From Hymenobacter sp. 5317J-9 (lineage in GTDB: Bacteria > Bacteroidota > Bacteroidia > Cytophagales > Hymenobacteraceae), in the NCBI RefSeq assembly GCF_022921075.1, contig NZ_CP095050.1:2666001-2730000 (forward strand): 64,000 bases of DNA. Reading direction: 5' to 3'. The notes beneath the pieces were generated by a model that saw only the letters and a program-made list of their open reading frames with translations, was not told where the DNA came from and ran no database searches. A program made the translations under genes and the position numbers. Positions 41,793-50,409 of this stretch are shown piece after piece. Each line of letters begins with the position of its first letter. Position 1 is the stretch's first letter.

Positions 41793-43607
41793 ATGCCCAG
41801 AAATTCAACCTTGATGCTTTGCCAGGCCGCTGCGGCCCTGCTGCTGGCCGGGCCCGTCCTGGCCACCACGCCGCCCGCGGCCGTGGTGCCCACCCTTCGC
41901 TACAGCCTTTCTATGCCCGCTCCGCAGACGCACTACTTTGAAGTGAAGATGGAGCTGGGCGGCTTCCCGGCCGAATACACCGACGTGAAAATGCCGGTGT
42001 GGGCGCCGGGCTCGTACCTGGTGCGCGAGTATTCCAAAAACGTGGAGGGCTTTCAGGCCCGCACGGCCGGCGGGCAGGCCCTGGCCGTGGAGAAGCTCAA
42101 CAAAAACACCTGGCGAGTGCGTCACCCCAAGCAGGCCAACTTCCAGGTGAGCTACCGGGTGTACGCTTTCGAACTGTCGGTTCGGACGTCTTTCATTGAC
42201 GCCGACCACGGCTACCTCAACGGCAGCAGCGTGTTTATGTACCCCGCCGACAACAAGATGCTGGGCAGCACCGTGACCGTGCAGCCCGCCTCCGGCTGGA
42301 CGCAGGTGAGCACGGCCCTGCGCCCCGGCCCGGGCAAGTTCACCTACAAAGCCGCGAGCTACGACGAACTGGCTGATTCGCCTATGGAAATTGGCACGCA
42401 CAAAGTGCTGGAATTTACTGCCAACGGCACGCCGCACCAGGTGGCCATGTACGGCACTTACCAGGCCGATGACGCCAAAATAGTGGCCGACATGAAGAAG
42501 GTGTGCGAAGAGGCGCACCGCGTGGTGGGCCAGAACCCGCTGGACCACTACCTGTTCATCGTGCACAACCTGGAGCGCGGCGGCGGCGGCCTGGAGCACT
42601 TGTACTCCACCACGCTGGAGGTGGGCCGCACCGTGTACGGCACCGATGCCGGCATGAAGTCTTTCCTGGGGCTGGTGGCGCACGAGTACTTCCACCTCTG
42701 GAACGTGAAGCGCATCCGGCCCAAAGCGCTGGGACCCTTCAACTACGACGAGGAAAATTACACCAACATGCTGTGGGTGAGTGAGGGCATGACGGAATAT
42801 TATTCCAAGCAAATCCTGGAGCGGGCCGGCGTGCTTTCCCGCGAGGAGTACTTGGGCCGGCTGGCCAATGCCATCGGGGAGGTGGAAAACACGCCCGGCA
42901 ACCGCATTCAGTCGGCCGCCGAATCGAGCTTTGATGCCTGGATTAAGTACTACCGCCCCAACGAGAACGCCAACAATACCCAAATCAGCTACTACTCCAA
43001 GGGCGACCTGATTGGTACTTGGCTCGACCTGAACATTGCCGAAGCCACCAAGGGCCAGAAGCATCTCGACGACGTTTTCCGGTTGCTCTACGACACCTAT
43101 TACAAGAAGGCCGGCCGGGGCTTCACCGACCAGGAGTATCAGGATGCCGTGGCCACGGTGGCCGGCCGCCGCTTCGATGACTTCTTCAAAAACAGCGTGT
43201 ACGGCACCAAGCCGATTGACTACGCCACGGCCCTCGGCTACGCCGGCCTCGCGCTCAGCAAGGCACCCCTCACCACCACCGGCACGCTGGGCGCCAATTT
43301 CTCCAACCGCTCGGGCAAGCTGCTCGTGACCAGCGTGGTGCGCGACGGCGCCGCTTGGAACACCGGCCTGAACGTGAACGACGAAATCCTGCTCATCAAC
43401 GGCGCCGCACCCAGCGAAGAAACCGTGAAGTCGCTGGTAAACGGTTCGGTGGGCAACGAAGTGGCCCTGCAGGTGCGCCGCGACGGCCTGCCGCGCGAGT
43501 TGAAAATCAAGATGCTGGCCAACCCGGACGTGAAGTACCAGATTCAGCCGGTAGCCAGCCCCACCGAGGCACAGCAAAAAGTGCTGGCCAAGTGGCTGGG
43601 CAAATAG
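41793..43607 (+). CDS. secreted M61-family metallopeptidase with PDZ domain
   Basis: A 604-residue protein with a signal peptide (1-~25). The M61 N-terminal beta domain contains Trp-Ala-Pro-Gly-Ser-Tyr-Leu-Val-Arg-Glu-Tyr. The catalytic domain has His297-Glu-Tyr-Phe-His301 followed by Trp-Asn-Val-Lys-Arg-Ile-Arg-Pro. A PDZ domain sits at ~500-580 (Gly-Leu-Asn-Val-Asn-Asp-Glu-Ile-Leu-Leu-Ile-Asn-Gly). M61 enzymes are glycyl/alanyl aminopeptidases, probably periplasmic here. It is convergent with the VCBS-repeat gene, only 13 bp away. Confidence 0.95.
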   Translation: MPRNSTLMLCQAAAALLLAGPVLATTPPAAVVPTLRYSLSMPAPQTHYFEVKMELGGFPAEYTDVKMPVWAPGSYLVREYSKNVEGFQARTAGGQALAVEKLNKNTWRVRHPKQANFQVSYRVYAFELSVRTSFIDADHGYLNGSSVFMYPADNKMLGSTVTVQPASGWTQVSTALRPGPGKFTYKAASYDELADSPMEIGTHKVLEFTANGTPHQVAMYGTYQADDAKIVADMKKVCEEAHRVVGQNPLDHYLFIVHNLERGGGGLEHLYSTTLEVGRTVYGTDAGMKSFLGLVAHEYFHLWNVKRIRPKALGPFNYDEENYTNMLWVSEGMTEYYSKQILERAGVLSREEYLGRLANAIGEVENTPGNRIQSAAESSFDAWIKYYRPNENANNTQISYYSKGDLIGTWLDLNIAEATKGQKHLDDVFRLLYDTYYKKAGRGFTDQEYQDAVATVAGRRFDDFFKNSVYGTKPIDYATALGYAGLALSKAPLTTTGTLGANFSNRSGKLLVTSVVRDGAAWNTGLNVNDEILLINGAAPSEETVKSLVNGSVGNEVALQVRRDGLPRELKIKMLANPDVKYQIQPVASPTEAQQKVLAKWLGK

Positions 43608-43620
43608 CACCTAACTTACC

Positions 43621-45353
43621 CTAAGCGGTTTGCACAGCCACACATTCCACCCAACCCTTTTTGGCCGGGCCGCCGTCGGCGGGCTCTAGCAGGTAGAAGT
43701 AAACTCCGCCCGGGCTGTCGGCGCCCCAGTCGTTTTGATAGTTGGGGCTGTGGTACACGCGCTGGCCCCAGCGGGAATAGACCGTGATGGCCCACGGACC
43801 GCGCGCGGGCTCATTGATGACAAAAAATTCGTTTTGTGAGTCGTGGTTGGGGGTAATGATGTTCGGTAGGAGGCGGTCGGTGGGCGCGCCGGCCGTGCCG
43901 CCGCTGTTCTGATTCAGGCGAATGCTGACGTTGCTGTCGTTGCTATTGGCCGCCAGGATGTCCAAGTCGCCGTCGCCGTCCACGTCGGCCACAGCCACGC
44001 CCTGCGTGGCCCGCCCCACACTCACGCTCTGGCCCGCGCTGAAGCCGCCGCTGCCGTTGTTGAGCCCGAGCAGCACGCTGCCAGGGCCTCCGCCGTTGGC
44101 GTTCGATGCGAGGACGTCCAGGTCGCCATCGCCGTCCACGTCGCCCGTGGTCACACTGAAAGCGCCGTAGCCATTCGAATTGTTGTTGAGTAAGTCCTGC
44201 CCGCCGCCAAAAATGCCGCCGCCGTTATTCAAGCGAATGCTGATGGCACCGGCGGCGCTGGGGCTGCACGTTATCAGGTCCAGGTCGCCGTCGCCATCCA
44301 CGTCGGCCACGGCCAGCCCGAAAGGGTTGACGCCCACGCTCACCACCGAGCCCGCACTGAAGGTGCCGCGGCCATCATTGAGCCCAACGCTCACAGTGCT
44401 GGCGTTACTGTTGGCAACGAGAAAGTCCAGGTCACCGTCGGCGTCTACGTCGCCCACTACCACGTTGTGCGGGTTGCTGCCTACGGCCATGTTCTGGCTA
44501 CCGCTAAAGCCGCCTTGCCCATCATTGAATCGAATGCTCACGCTGTTGGTGCGGCCGTTGGCCGTTAGCAGGTCCAGGTCGCCATCGCCGTCCACGTCGC
44601 CCAATGCTGCGCCATAGCACCCATTATTGACGGGCACGCTTTGGCTGCCGCTGAACACGCCCTGGCCGTTGTTGAAGCGCACGCTCACCGAGTTGCCGGC
44701 GTCGTCGCTGTAGTCGGGGGCCAGCAGGTCTAAGTCCCCGTCGCTGTCCACGTCGCCGAGCGCACGTTGCCGTTCACGCTCACGTCCCGGCCGGGGCCGA
44801 AGGTGCCGCGGCCGTCGTTCAGGCGCACGCTGATGGGGCCACGAAAGTTGGCGGTGACGAAATCCAGGTCGCCGTCGCCGTCCACGTCGCCCGCAACTAC
44901 GGTGATGGGTTGAAACCCGGCCGCCGGGTCAGACCCTTTCACGAAGGAGCCGTTGCCGCCGCTCACCGCCGCCGTGAACTGGCCCACCCGTGGCTGCGCC
45001 AGCACGCCGCTGCTGCTGCGGGCATCCTGCGTCAGGGTGTAGCTCACGGTTTCGCCCGGTGAGAAAGGGTAAAGGCCGGGCGTGAAGCGCAGCGTGTTGC
45101 CGCTCACAACTGCCGCAGCGCCCTGTGCGCGTTGGCCGCCCCGGACGCCGCTAAACACTTTCAGCGCCCCGGCCGATGTGCTCAACAGCGGCTGATTGAA
45201 GGTCACCGTAACCGGGCCCGAAGGCGAGGCGGCGCGCGAATTAGGAGCTGGCACCACCGACGTAATAGTGGGCAACTGCGCCGACGCTGCCAATGGCACC
45301 AGCAGGATGCAGGCCGGCAGTAATTGGCAGCTAAAAGAGTAGAAACGAAGCAC
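43621..45353 (-). pseudogene. VCBS/FG-GAP repeat protein with T9SS type B domain, interrupted by a frameshift
   Basis: Two overlapping frames (45353-44730 and 44751-43621) together make one protein of ~575 residues. It has a signal peptide (start GTG 45353, cleavage after Ala-Ser-Ala), an Ig-like domain with Phe-Asn-Gln-Pro, and seven VCBS repeats each with Asp-Val-Asp-x-Asp-Gly-Asp-Leu-Asp. The type B sorting domain (Ile-Ile-Thr-Pro-Asn-His-Asp ... Tyr-Ser-Arg-Trp-Gly-Gln) closes it. At about 44761-44766 one base appears to be missing: adding it joins Val-Asn-Gly-Asn to Ala-Leu-Gly-Asp-Val-Asp in perfect repeat register. The N-terminal half would otherwise end without a sorting signal. A real mutation, phase variation or assembly error are all possible. 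It was probably a calcium-binding surface protein. Confidence 0.82.
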
Positions 45354-45383
45354 GGGCAACGGAAAGGGGGAAAATAAATGGTC

Positions 45384-45422
45384 AAACAAAAGCCCCACGC
45401 AAGGTGCGCGGGGCTCTTGTTT
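45384..45422 (-). terminator. rho-independent terminator of kup
   Basis: A 13-bp stem with one mismatch, AAACAAAAGCCCC/GGGGCTCTTGTTT, and a 13-base loop, 45 bp after the kup stop. It precedes the GTG start of the VCBS gene and argues against that gene starting at the upstream ATG 45431. Confidence 0.75.
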
Positions 45423-45466
45423 ACCAGTCAACGGTGGTGCTCACAACTTATTTCAACGACTGATGG

Positions 45467-47425
45467 CTACTTGATTCGTTTCAAAGCCACCTCGCGCACC
45501 GGCGCAATTACCAGCGGCACCTTCTCCACTTTCACCGAAGAAGTGTCGAGGCCAAAATACTGGTCTTCAGAAGCAATGAACTGGCGAATGTAGAAGTAGG
45601 CCTGCATCACGAGCTTCTCGAGGGTGGGGAAGTCGTTCTCGATGCTCAGGAATTTCTCCAGCACCACGAAGCGGAAATCGCCGGTGACGTGCTGCTTGCT
45701 CAGCGACTCGTAGCGCGAAGTGATGTCCACTTCCTTGTTGCGCACCAGGTCCTCAATCACCTTGCGGAAATACAGGTTGATGCGCTGCTGCACCCGGAAG
45801 CCCAGGCGGAAGTTGATGCGGAACACGTCGTCCTTGGCTACTTCCGTCACCTTATACTCCATGGTGTAGGGCTCGTCGGTCGTATCGACGTGGATAAACC
45901 AATAAATGTCAGCGCGTTTGGGGCGCTTCTGGAAGATGGAATAGATGATTTTCTGCTCAATCTCGGAGCTGCGCTCGGCCGAGGTGAGGAACACTAGGTG
46001 GGTGGAGTACTTCGGGATGGAGTCGTCGTCGCTGAGCTGCTTGAGGGCGTCTACGTACGGCTCCAGGCGCACAAACTCGGTGAGGCGGCGCTTGATGTAG
46101 TACGCTTTGAGCCACACGTACATCACGCCCATGAGCGTGCCGCCAATGGCCAGCGATACCCAGCCGCCATGCGGAAACTTAATCATGTTGGCAATCAGGA
46201 ACGAGCCCTCGATGAGCCCGTACACCACCGCAAACAGCACAATCAGGGGCAAAGCCACCTTCTTCATGCGCAGCCACAAGCACAGCAAAATGGTGGTCAT
46301 CAGCATGGTGAGCGTGATGGCCAGGCCATAGGCCGCTTCCATGTTGGTCGACTCCTGAAAGTAGAGCACCACTCCGATGCAGCCCAGCAGCAGCAGGCGG
46401 TTCATGCTGGGCACGAAGAGCTGGCCCTTCACGTCGGTGGGGTAGTTGAGCTTCACCTTGGGCCACATATTCAGGCGAATGGCCTCGGCCACCAGCGTAA
46501 ACGAGCCCGTGATGAGGGCCTGCGACGCAATGATGGCCGCAATGGTGGCGATGCTAATGCCAATGAGCAGAAACCACTGCGGCATAAGGGCATAGAAGGG
46601 GTTGCGGCCGTTCAGCTTCTCGCCCAGGTGGCCCAGCAGCCAGGCGCCCTGCCCCAGGTAGTTGAGCAGCAGCGTGCTCTTCACAAAAGTCCAGCTGATG
46701 CGGATGTTACCCTTGCCGCAGTGGCCCAGGTCCGAGTACAGCGCCTCGGCCCCCGTAGTGCACAAAAAAACCGAACCCAGCAGCCAGAAACCGCTGGGGT
46801 AGCGCACCAGCAAATCGTAAGCGTAATAGGGATTGAAAGCCTTCAGGATGATAGGGTTCTGCACAATCCAGAGCACGCCCAGTACGCCCAGCATGCTGAA
46901 CCACAACAGCATAATGGGCCCGAATGCCTTGCCCACTATCTGGGTGCCAAAGCTTTGCAGCAGAAACAGCCCCGCGATGATGCCGATAACGATGTATACA
47001 ACAATGGTTTGAGTGAGCTGCGGAAAGACGTTCTTCAAGCCTTCCACCGCCGATGACACCGAAATGGGCGGCGTAATTACGCCGTCGGCCAGCAGGGCCG
47101 AGCCGCCGATGATGGCCACCGCCGACAGCCACGCCCCGCGCCGCCGCACCAAGGCGTAGAGCGAAAAAATGCCGCCTTCACCGTTGTTGTCCGCGTTCAG
47201 CGTGAGCAGCACGTACTTGATGGTGGTTTGCAGCGTGAGCGTCCAGATGACGCAGGAAATGGCCCCGAGCACCAGGTGCTCGTCAATCTGGTCGGGCACG
47301 ATGGCGCCCTTGAGGATGGACGACATCACATAAAGCGGGGAGGTACCAATGTCGCCGTAAATGATGCCCAGGGCAATGAGGAGCCCCGCCCCCGAAATGG
47401 CGTTGTGTGAGTTTTTGGAATCCAT
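45467..47425 (-). CDS. kup: Kup-family low-affinity potassium uptake protein
   Basis: A 652-residue KUP/HAK/KT transporter. It begins with Gly-Ile-Ile-Tyr-Gly-Asp-Ile-Gly-Thr-Ser-Pro-Leu-Tyr (~20-32), the family signature. About 12 membrane helices follow to ~residue 460, including Gly-Asp-Gly-like Ala-Asp-Gly-Val-Ile-Thr-Pro-Pro-Ile-Ser-Val. A cytoplasmic C-terminal domain of ~190 residues completes it. It imports K+ with protons. ATG 47425 gives the usual N-terminus. A single-gene unit with a TACCTTCG box 53 bp upstream and a terminator downstream. Confidence 0.96.
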   Translation of the reverse strand: MDSKNSHNAISGAGLLIALGIIYGDIGTSPLYVMSSILKGAIVPDQIDEHLVLGAISCVIWTLTLQTTIKYVLLTLNADNNGEGGIFSLYALVRRRGAWLSAVAIIGGSALLADGVITPPISVSSAVEGLKNVFPQLTQTIVVYIVIGIIAGLFLLQSFGTQIVGKAFGPIMLLWFSMLGVLGVLWIVQNPIILKAFNPYYAYDLLVRYPSGFWLLGSVFLCTTGAEALYSDLGHCGKGNIRISWTFVKSTLLLNYLGQGAWLLGHLGEKLNGRNPFYALMPQWFLLIGISIATIAAIIASQALITGSFTLVAEAIRLNMWPKVKLNYPTDVKGQLFVPSMNRLLLLGCIGVVLYFQESTNMEAAYGLAITLTMLMTTILLCLWLRMKKVALPLIVLFAVVYGLIEGSFLIANMIKFPHGGWVSLAIGGTLMGVMYVWLKAYYIKRRLTEFVRLEPYVDALKQLSDDDSIPKYSTHLVFLTSAERSSEIEQKIIYSIFQKRPKRADIYWFIHVDTTDEPYTMEYKVTEVAKDDVFRINFRLGFRVQQRINLYFRKVIEDLVRNKEVDITSRYESLSKQHVTGDFRFVVLEKFLSIENDFPTLEKLVMQAYFYIRQFIASEDQYFGLDTSSVKVEKVPLVIAPVREVALKRIK

Positions 47426-47477
47426 AATACTGATAACGAGTTGCCGTGGCCGTTGGCCTCCAACTGAATTCGGCGCG

Positions 47478-47485
47478 CGAAGGTA
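47478..47485 (-). promoter_or_regulatory. candidate -7 box for kup
   Basis: TACCTTCG on the minus strand, one mismatch from TAnnTTTG, 53 bp before the ATG. Confidence 0.4.
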
Positions 47486-47532
47486 GCAGGCACACCGCTG
47501 CCGTGCGCCTACCACTGGCCAATACTATTCGG

Positions 47533-48165
47533 TTACTGGCTGGTGCTTAAAGGATTATTGTTTCCATAATCTGCTCCTTCAGCGTCGGCCTGTGCGGCCA
47601 GGGCGGCCTGCCGGCGGGCTTCGTCGGCGGCAGCGAGCAGGGCCGCGGCTTCGCGGGCCGCGTGGTCGTGCAGCCGGAAGATTCGGCGGTTGGTTTCGGC
47701 CACGAAGCGCTGCCAAGGGGGTGTTTCGCCGGGCAGCGCGAAGTTTACCGCCTCGCGGCCCAGGCGGTGCAGGCGCAGGCGGTTGGTGCCCCGGTGGCCA
47801 TAGGCCAGCAGCAGCGCCGTGAGGGCCATGCCCAGCATGGCCGGGCCGGTGTGCAGCCAGTTTTGCAGGAAGGCTATCATCACCGCGGCCAGGCCCAGCC
47901 CGCCCAGCAGGTACCACAATATCCACTTCACGGGGGCCACTTCGGCGCGCTCCAACTCGCGCAGCAAAAACTCCTGCCCCCGCACGGTGAGGGTGCTATC
48001 GGTGAGGCTGGCGCGGCCGTCGTCGCTCACCAGCGGCGGGAGCGGAGGCAGCGGCGCTGGCATGGGGAAGAACTCGGGCGCCGGCGGGGCATAAGCCAAG
48101 CCAGAGGCCGGGGCATCGGGGGGCGCAGTCAGCAAAGCGGCCCCGGAAGGTTGTTCCGGGGCCAC
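47533..48165 (-). CDS. hypothetical membrane protein
   Basis: A 210-residue protein. The N-terminal ~45 residues are Pro/Ala-rich; two membrane helices lie at about 78-99 and 107-124; the C-terminal ~85 residues are an Ala/Arg-rich amphipathic helix, possibly a coiled coil. An in-frame stop sits 12 bp before GTG 48165, so the start is GTG 48165 or the later ATG 48063. No family is recognised. It lies between the FKBP gene and kup on the same strand. Confidence 0.6.
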   Translation of the reverse strand: MAPEQPSGAALLTAPPDAPASGLAYAPPAPEFFPMPAPLPPLPPLVSDDGRASLTDSTLTVRGQEFLLRELERAEVAPVKWILWYLLGGLGLAAVMIAFLQNWLHTGPAMLGMALTALLLAYGHRGTNRLRLHRLGREAVNFALPGETPPWQRFVAETNRRIFRLHDHAAREAAALLAAADEARRQAALAAQADAEGADYGNNNPLSTSQ

Positions 48166-48308
48166 GGGGGCTGGTCAGCGGGTGGCTGGGCTTCGAGGTC
48201 GTTCATGGGCTCAGAAACAGCCGGTTGGGTGCTGGTGGGCCGGTGCCACACGGGCACGGCCGTGGTGGTCGGGGCAACGCCGGTGGCCGGCTTCGCCCCG
48301 ACGTTCCC

Positions 48309-48941
48309 TCAGTTGTTCACTTTCAGTAGTTCCACGTCGAAAATCAGGGCCGTGTCACCGGGAATGTCGCGGCCCGCGCCACGCTTGCCGTAGGCCAATT
48401 CGGAGGGGATGTAAAGGCGGTACTTCGAGCCTTCGCCCATCAGCTGCAGGGCTTCGGTCCAGCCGGCAATCACGCCGTTCACGGGGAAGGTGGCGGGCTG
48501 GCCGCGCTGGTAGCTGCTGTCGAACACCTTGCCGTTGATGAGGGTGCCGTGGTAGTGCGTGGTCACCGACGAGCGCAGGGTGGGCTTTTTGCCGGTGCCT
48601 TCGGTCAGCACTTCGTATTGCAGGCCGCTGGGCAGGGTGTGCACGCCGGGCTTCTGGGCGTTTTCGGCGAGGAAGGCTTCGCCTTCGGCTTTGTTGTTGT
48701 TCATGGCGTTGGGGTCTTGGTTGTCGTCATCTTCTTCGGCGCCGCCCATCTGCTCCTGCAGCTGCTGCATGGCGGCCTGCATCTGCTCCTGGGTGAGGCG
48801 GCTGGGAAGGCCCTGCAAGCCTTCCTTGAGGGCGCCGGCCAGGGTGTCAATGTCCAGGTCGAGGCCCTGCTGGGCGAAGTTGCGGGCCAGGTCGCGGCCA
48901 ATGATGTAGCTCACCTGAGCCTGGTGGGAATCGAGATTCAT
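48309..48941 (-). CDS. FKBP-type peptidyl-prolyl isomerase (FklB/Mip-like)
   Basis: A 210-residue isomerase. An N-terminal helical dimerisation domain (~1-105), Gln/Met-rich with an Asp/Asn linker, leads to a C-terminal FKBP domain (~108-210). The domain contains Tyr-His-Gly-Thr-Leu-Ile-Asn-Gly-Lys-Val-Phe-Asp-Ser-Ser, Val-Ile-Ala-Gly-Trp and the final Ile-Phe-Asp-Val-Glu-Leu-Leu. No signal peptide is visible, which suggests a cytoplasmic FklB-like chaperone. ATG 48941 removes an unconserved upstream extension. Confidence 0.93.
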   Translation of the reverse strand: MNLDSHQAQVSYIIGRDLARNFAQQGLDLDIDTLAGALKEGLQGLPSRLTQEQMQAAMQQLQEQMGGAEEDDDNQDPNAMNNNKAEGEAFLAENAQKPGVHTLPSGLQYEVLTEGTGKKPTLRSSVTTHYHGTLINGKVFDSSYQRGQPATFPVNGVIAGWTEALQLMGEGSKYRLYIPSELAYGKRGAGRDIPGDTALIFDVELLKVNN

Positions 48942-49097
48942 AGACGGGTAAAAAGGGAAATGGGGCAGCAAACAATCCGGGTTGGAGCCGGCGCTGCCGG
49001 TGAAAGAATAGCTGAACGGGTTACGCCGTTCGGGGGCCAAAGTTCCAAAAGCCGGGCCGAAGCTCCGGCGTCGGTCGCATTGGCCGACTGTGTAACA

Positions 49098-49127
49098 AAA
49101 AAGCCCGGCAATCGGGCCGGGCTTTTT
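49098..49127 (-). terminator. rho-independent terminator
   Basis: A 7-bp GC stem GCCCGGC/GCCGGGC flanked by A-runs and T-runs (total AAAAA...TTTTT), downstream of the 44-residue peptide gene on the minus strand. It also closes off transcription toward the FKBP gene. Confidence 0.8.
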
Positions 49128-49171
49128 CTATAATATGGGGCAGTACGCGGCCATGCGGCGGCAAATGGCCC

Positions 49172-49306
49172 TTAGCAGTAGTGCTGGTGGTCGTCGTCGC
49201 CGTCAAAGAAGAACGTCAGGTCCAGGTCGGCCAGTTTGGCAGCCAGGTAGCTGACGCCGCCCAACAGCAGCAGCGAGGAAAAGGATAGGGCAGTGGTCTT
49301 TTTCAT
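49172..49306 (-). CDS. 44-residue membrane peptide with acidic/His tail
   Basis: A short protein: Met-Lys-Lys start, one hydrophobic helix (~7-25), then Asp-Leu-Asp-Leu-Thr-Phe-Phe-Phe and a C-terminal Asp-Gly-Asp-Asp-Asp-His-Gln-His-Tyr-Cys. It has its own perfect -7 box 41 bp upstream and its own terminator, which strongly supports a real gene. The clustered Asp/His/Cys end looks metal-binding. No family is known to me. Confidence 0.65.
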   Translation of the reverse strand: MKKTTALSFSSLLLLGGVSYLAAKLADLDLTFFFDGDDDHQHYC

Positions 49307-49346
49307 AATGGTTAGGCCGGAGCAGGCCGGTATTGTTTTACTGGTG

Positions 49347-49390
49347 CAAAGATACGCACAACGACGTAAAATGTTATGCATGCAGCATAA
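49347..49390 (-). promoter_or_regulatory. promoter and inverted repeat of the 44-residue peptide gene
   Basis: TATCTTTG (complement of 49347-49354) is a perfect TAnnTTTG. Upstream, TTATGC/GCATAA arms at 49374-49379 and 49385-49390 form an inverted repeat at roughly the -35 to -45 position, a plausible operator. Confidence 0.5.
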
Positions 49391-49494
49391 AATAGGGCCA
49401 ATGTCACGAAAAGGAATGGAAAAGAGACATTTTCAAATGCTTTCTGTGCCACGATACCGCACTTTTGCCCAGTCACTCTAACTGCATTATACTC

Positions 49495-50385
49495 ATGGAG
49501 CTTCGCATTGAGAACTTGTCTAAGACCTACGCCAACGGCGTGCGCGCCCTGCACAACGTCACGCTCACCATTCCCAACGGCATGTTTGGCCTGCTGGGTC
49601 CCAACGGCGCCGGCAAGAGCAGCCTGATGCGCACCATTGCCACGCTGCAGGAGCCCGACAGCGGCAGCATCCGGCTCGGCAACATCGACGTGCTGCGGGA
49701 GAAAGACGCGGTGCGCCGGGTGCTGGGCTACCTGCCCCAGGAATTTGGGGTGTACCCCAACGTGAGCGCCGAAGTGCTGCTTGACTATTTCGCCGGGCTG
49801 AAAGGCCTGCGCGACGCCGCCGAGCGCAAGGCCGCGGTGGAGAACCTGTTGCAGCAAACCAACCTGTGGACCATGCGCAAGAAAGCCGTGGGCGGCTACT
49901 CGGGCGGCATGAAGCAGCGCTTCGGCATTGCGGTGGCGCTGCTGGGCGCGCCGCAGCTCATCATCGTCGACGAGCCCACGGCCGGCCTCGACCCCACCGA
50001 GCGCAACCGCTTCCTGGACTTGCTGAGCGAGATAGGGGAGAACGTGGTGGTGATACTCAGCACGCACATCGTGGACGACGTGACGGAGCTGTGCCCGAAC
50101 ATGGCCATCATTGCCGGCGGAGAAGTGGTGGCCACCGGCTCGCCTAACGACGTGATTGGCGAAATCCGGGGCAAGGTGTACCGCACCAAAACCGAGAAAG
50201 CCGCGCTGGCCCAGCTGCGCAACGAATACGAGGTGATTTCCTCGAAGCTGGTGGCCGGGCAGCCCATCGTGCGGGTGTTCAGCGAGGTGCCCATCAACGG
50301 GCAGTTTCAGCCGGCGGAGGCCACCCTGGAAGACGTGTACTTCCACCGCCTAGCGCGGCGGCAGCCGCAGCCGGTATCGGCATAA
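49495..50385 (+). CDS. ABC transporter ATP-binding protein
   Basis: A 296-residue ABC-2-type ATPase. Walker A is Gly-Pro-Asn-Gly-Ala-Gly-Lys-Ser (36-43), the signature Tyr-Ser-Gly-Gly-Met-Lys-Gln, Walker B Leu-Ile-Ile-Val-Asp-Glu-Pro, and an H-loop His in Ser-Thr-His. The C-terminal ~75 residues are a regulatory extension seen in these exporters. It energises the permease/M1 fusion encoded 24 bp downstream, and together they form a two-gene operon. ATG 49495 gives the family's Met-x-Leu start. Confidence 0.95.
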   Translation: MELRIENLSKTYANGVRALHNVTLTIPNGMFGLLGPNGAGKSSLMRTIATLQEPDSGSIRLGNIDVLREKDAVRRVLGYLPQEFGVYPNVSAEVLLDYFAGLKGLRDAAERKAAVENLLQQTNLWTMRKKAVGGYSGGMKQRFGIAVALLGAPQLIIVDEPTAGLDPTERNRFLDLLSEIGENVVVILSTHIVDDVTELCPNMAIIAGGEVVATGSPNDVIGEIRGKVYRTKTEKAALAQLRNEYEVISSKLVAGQPIVRVFSEVPINGQFQPAEATLEDVYFHRLARRQPQPVSA

Positions 50386-50409
50386 TGTTCATTTAAAGGC
50401 ATAAGGGCC

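Noticed and set aside
41805..43610. 601-codon minus-strand frame opposite the M61 peptidase
   Set aside because: It mirrors the M61 gene almost exactly and has no recognisable motif.
45384..45431. ATG 45431 as the start of the VCBS-repeat gene
   Set aside because: It would place the start within the kup terminator; GTG 45353 gives a clean signal peptide.
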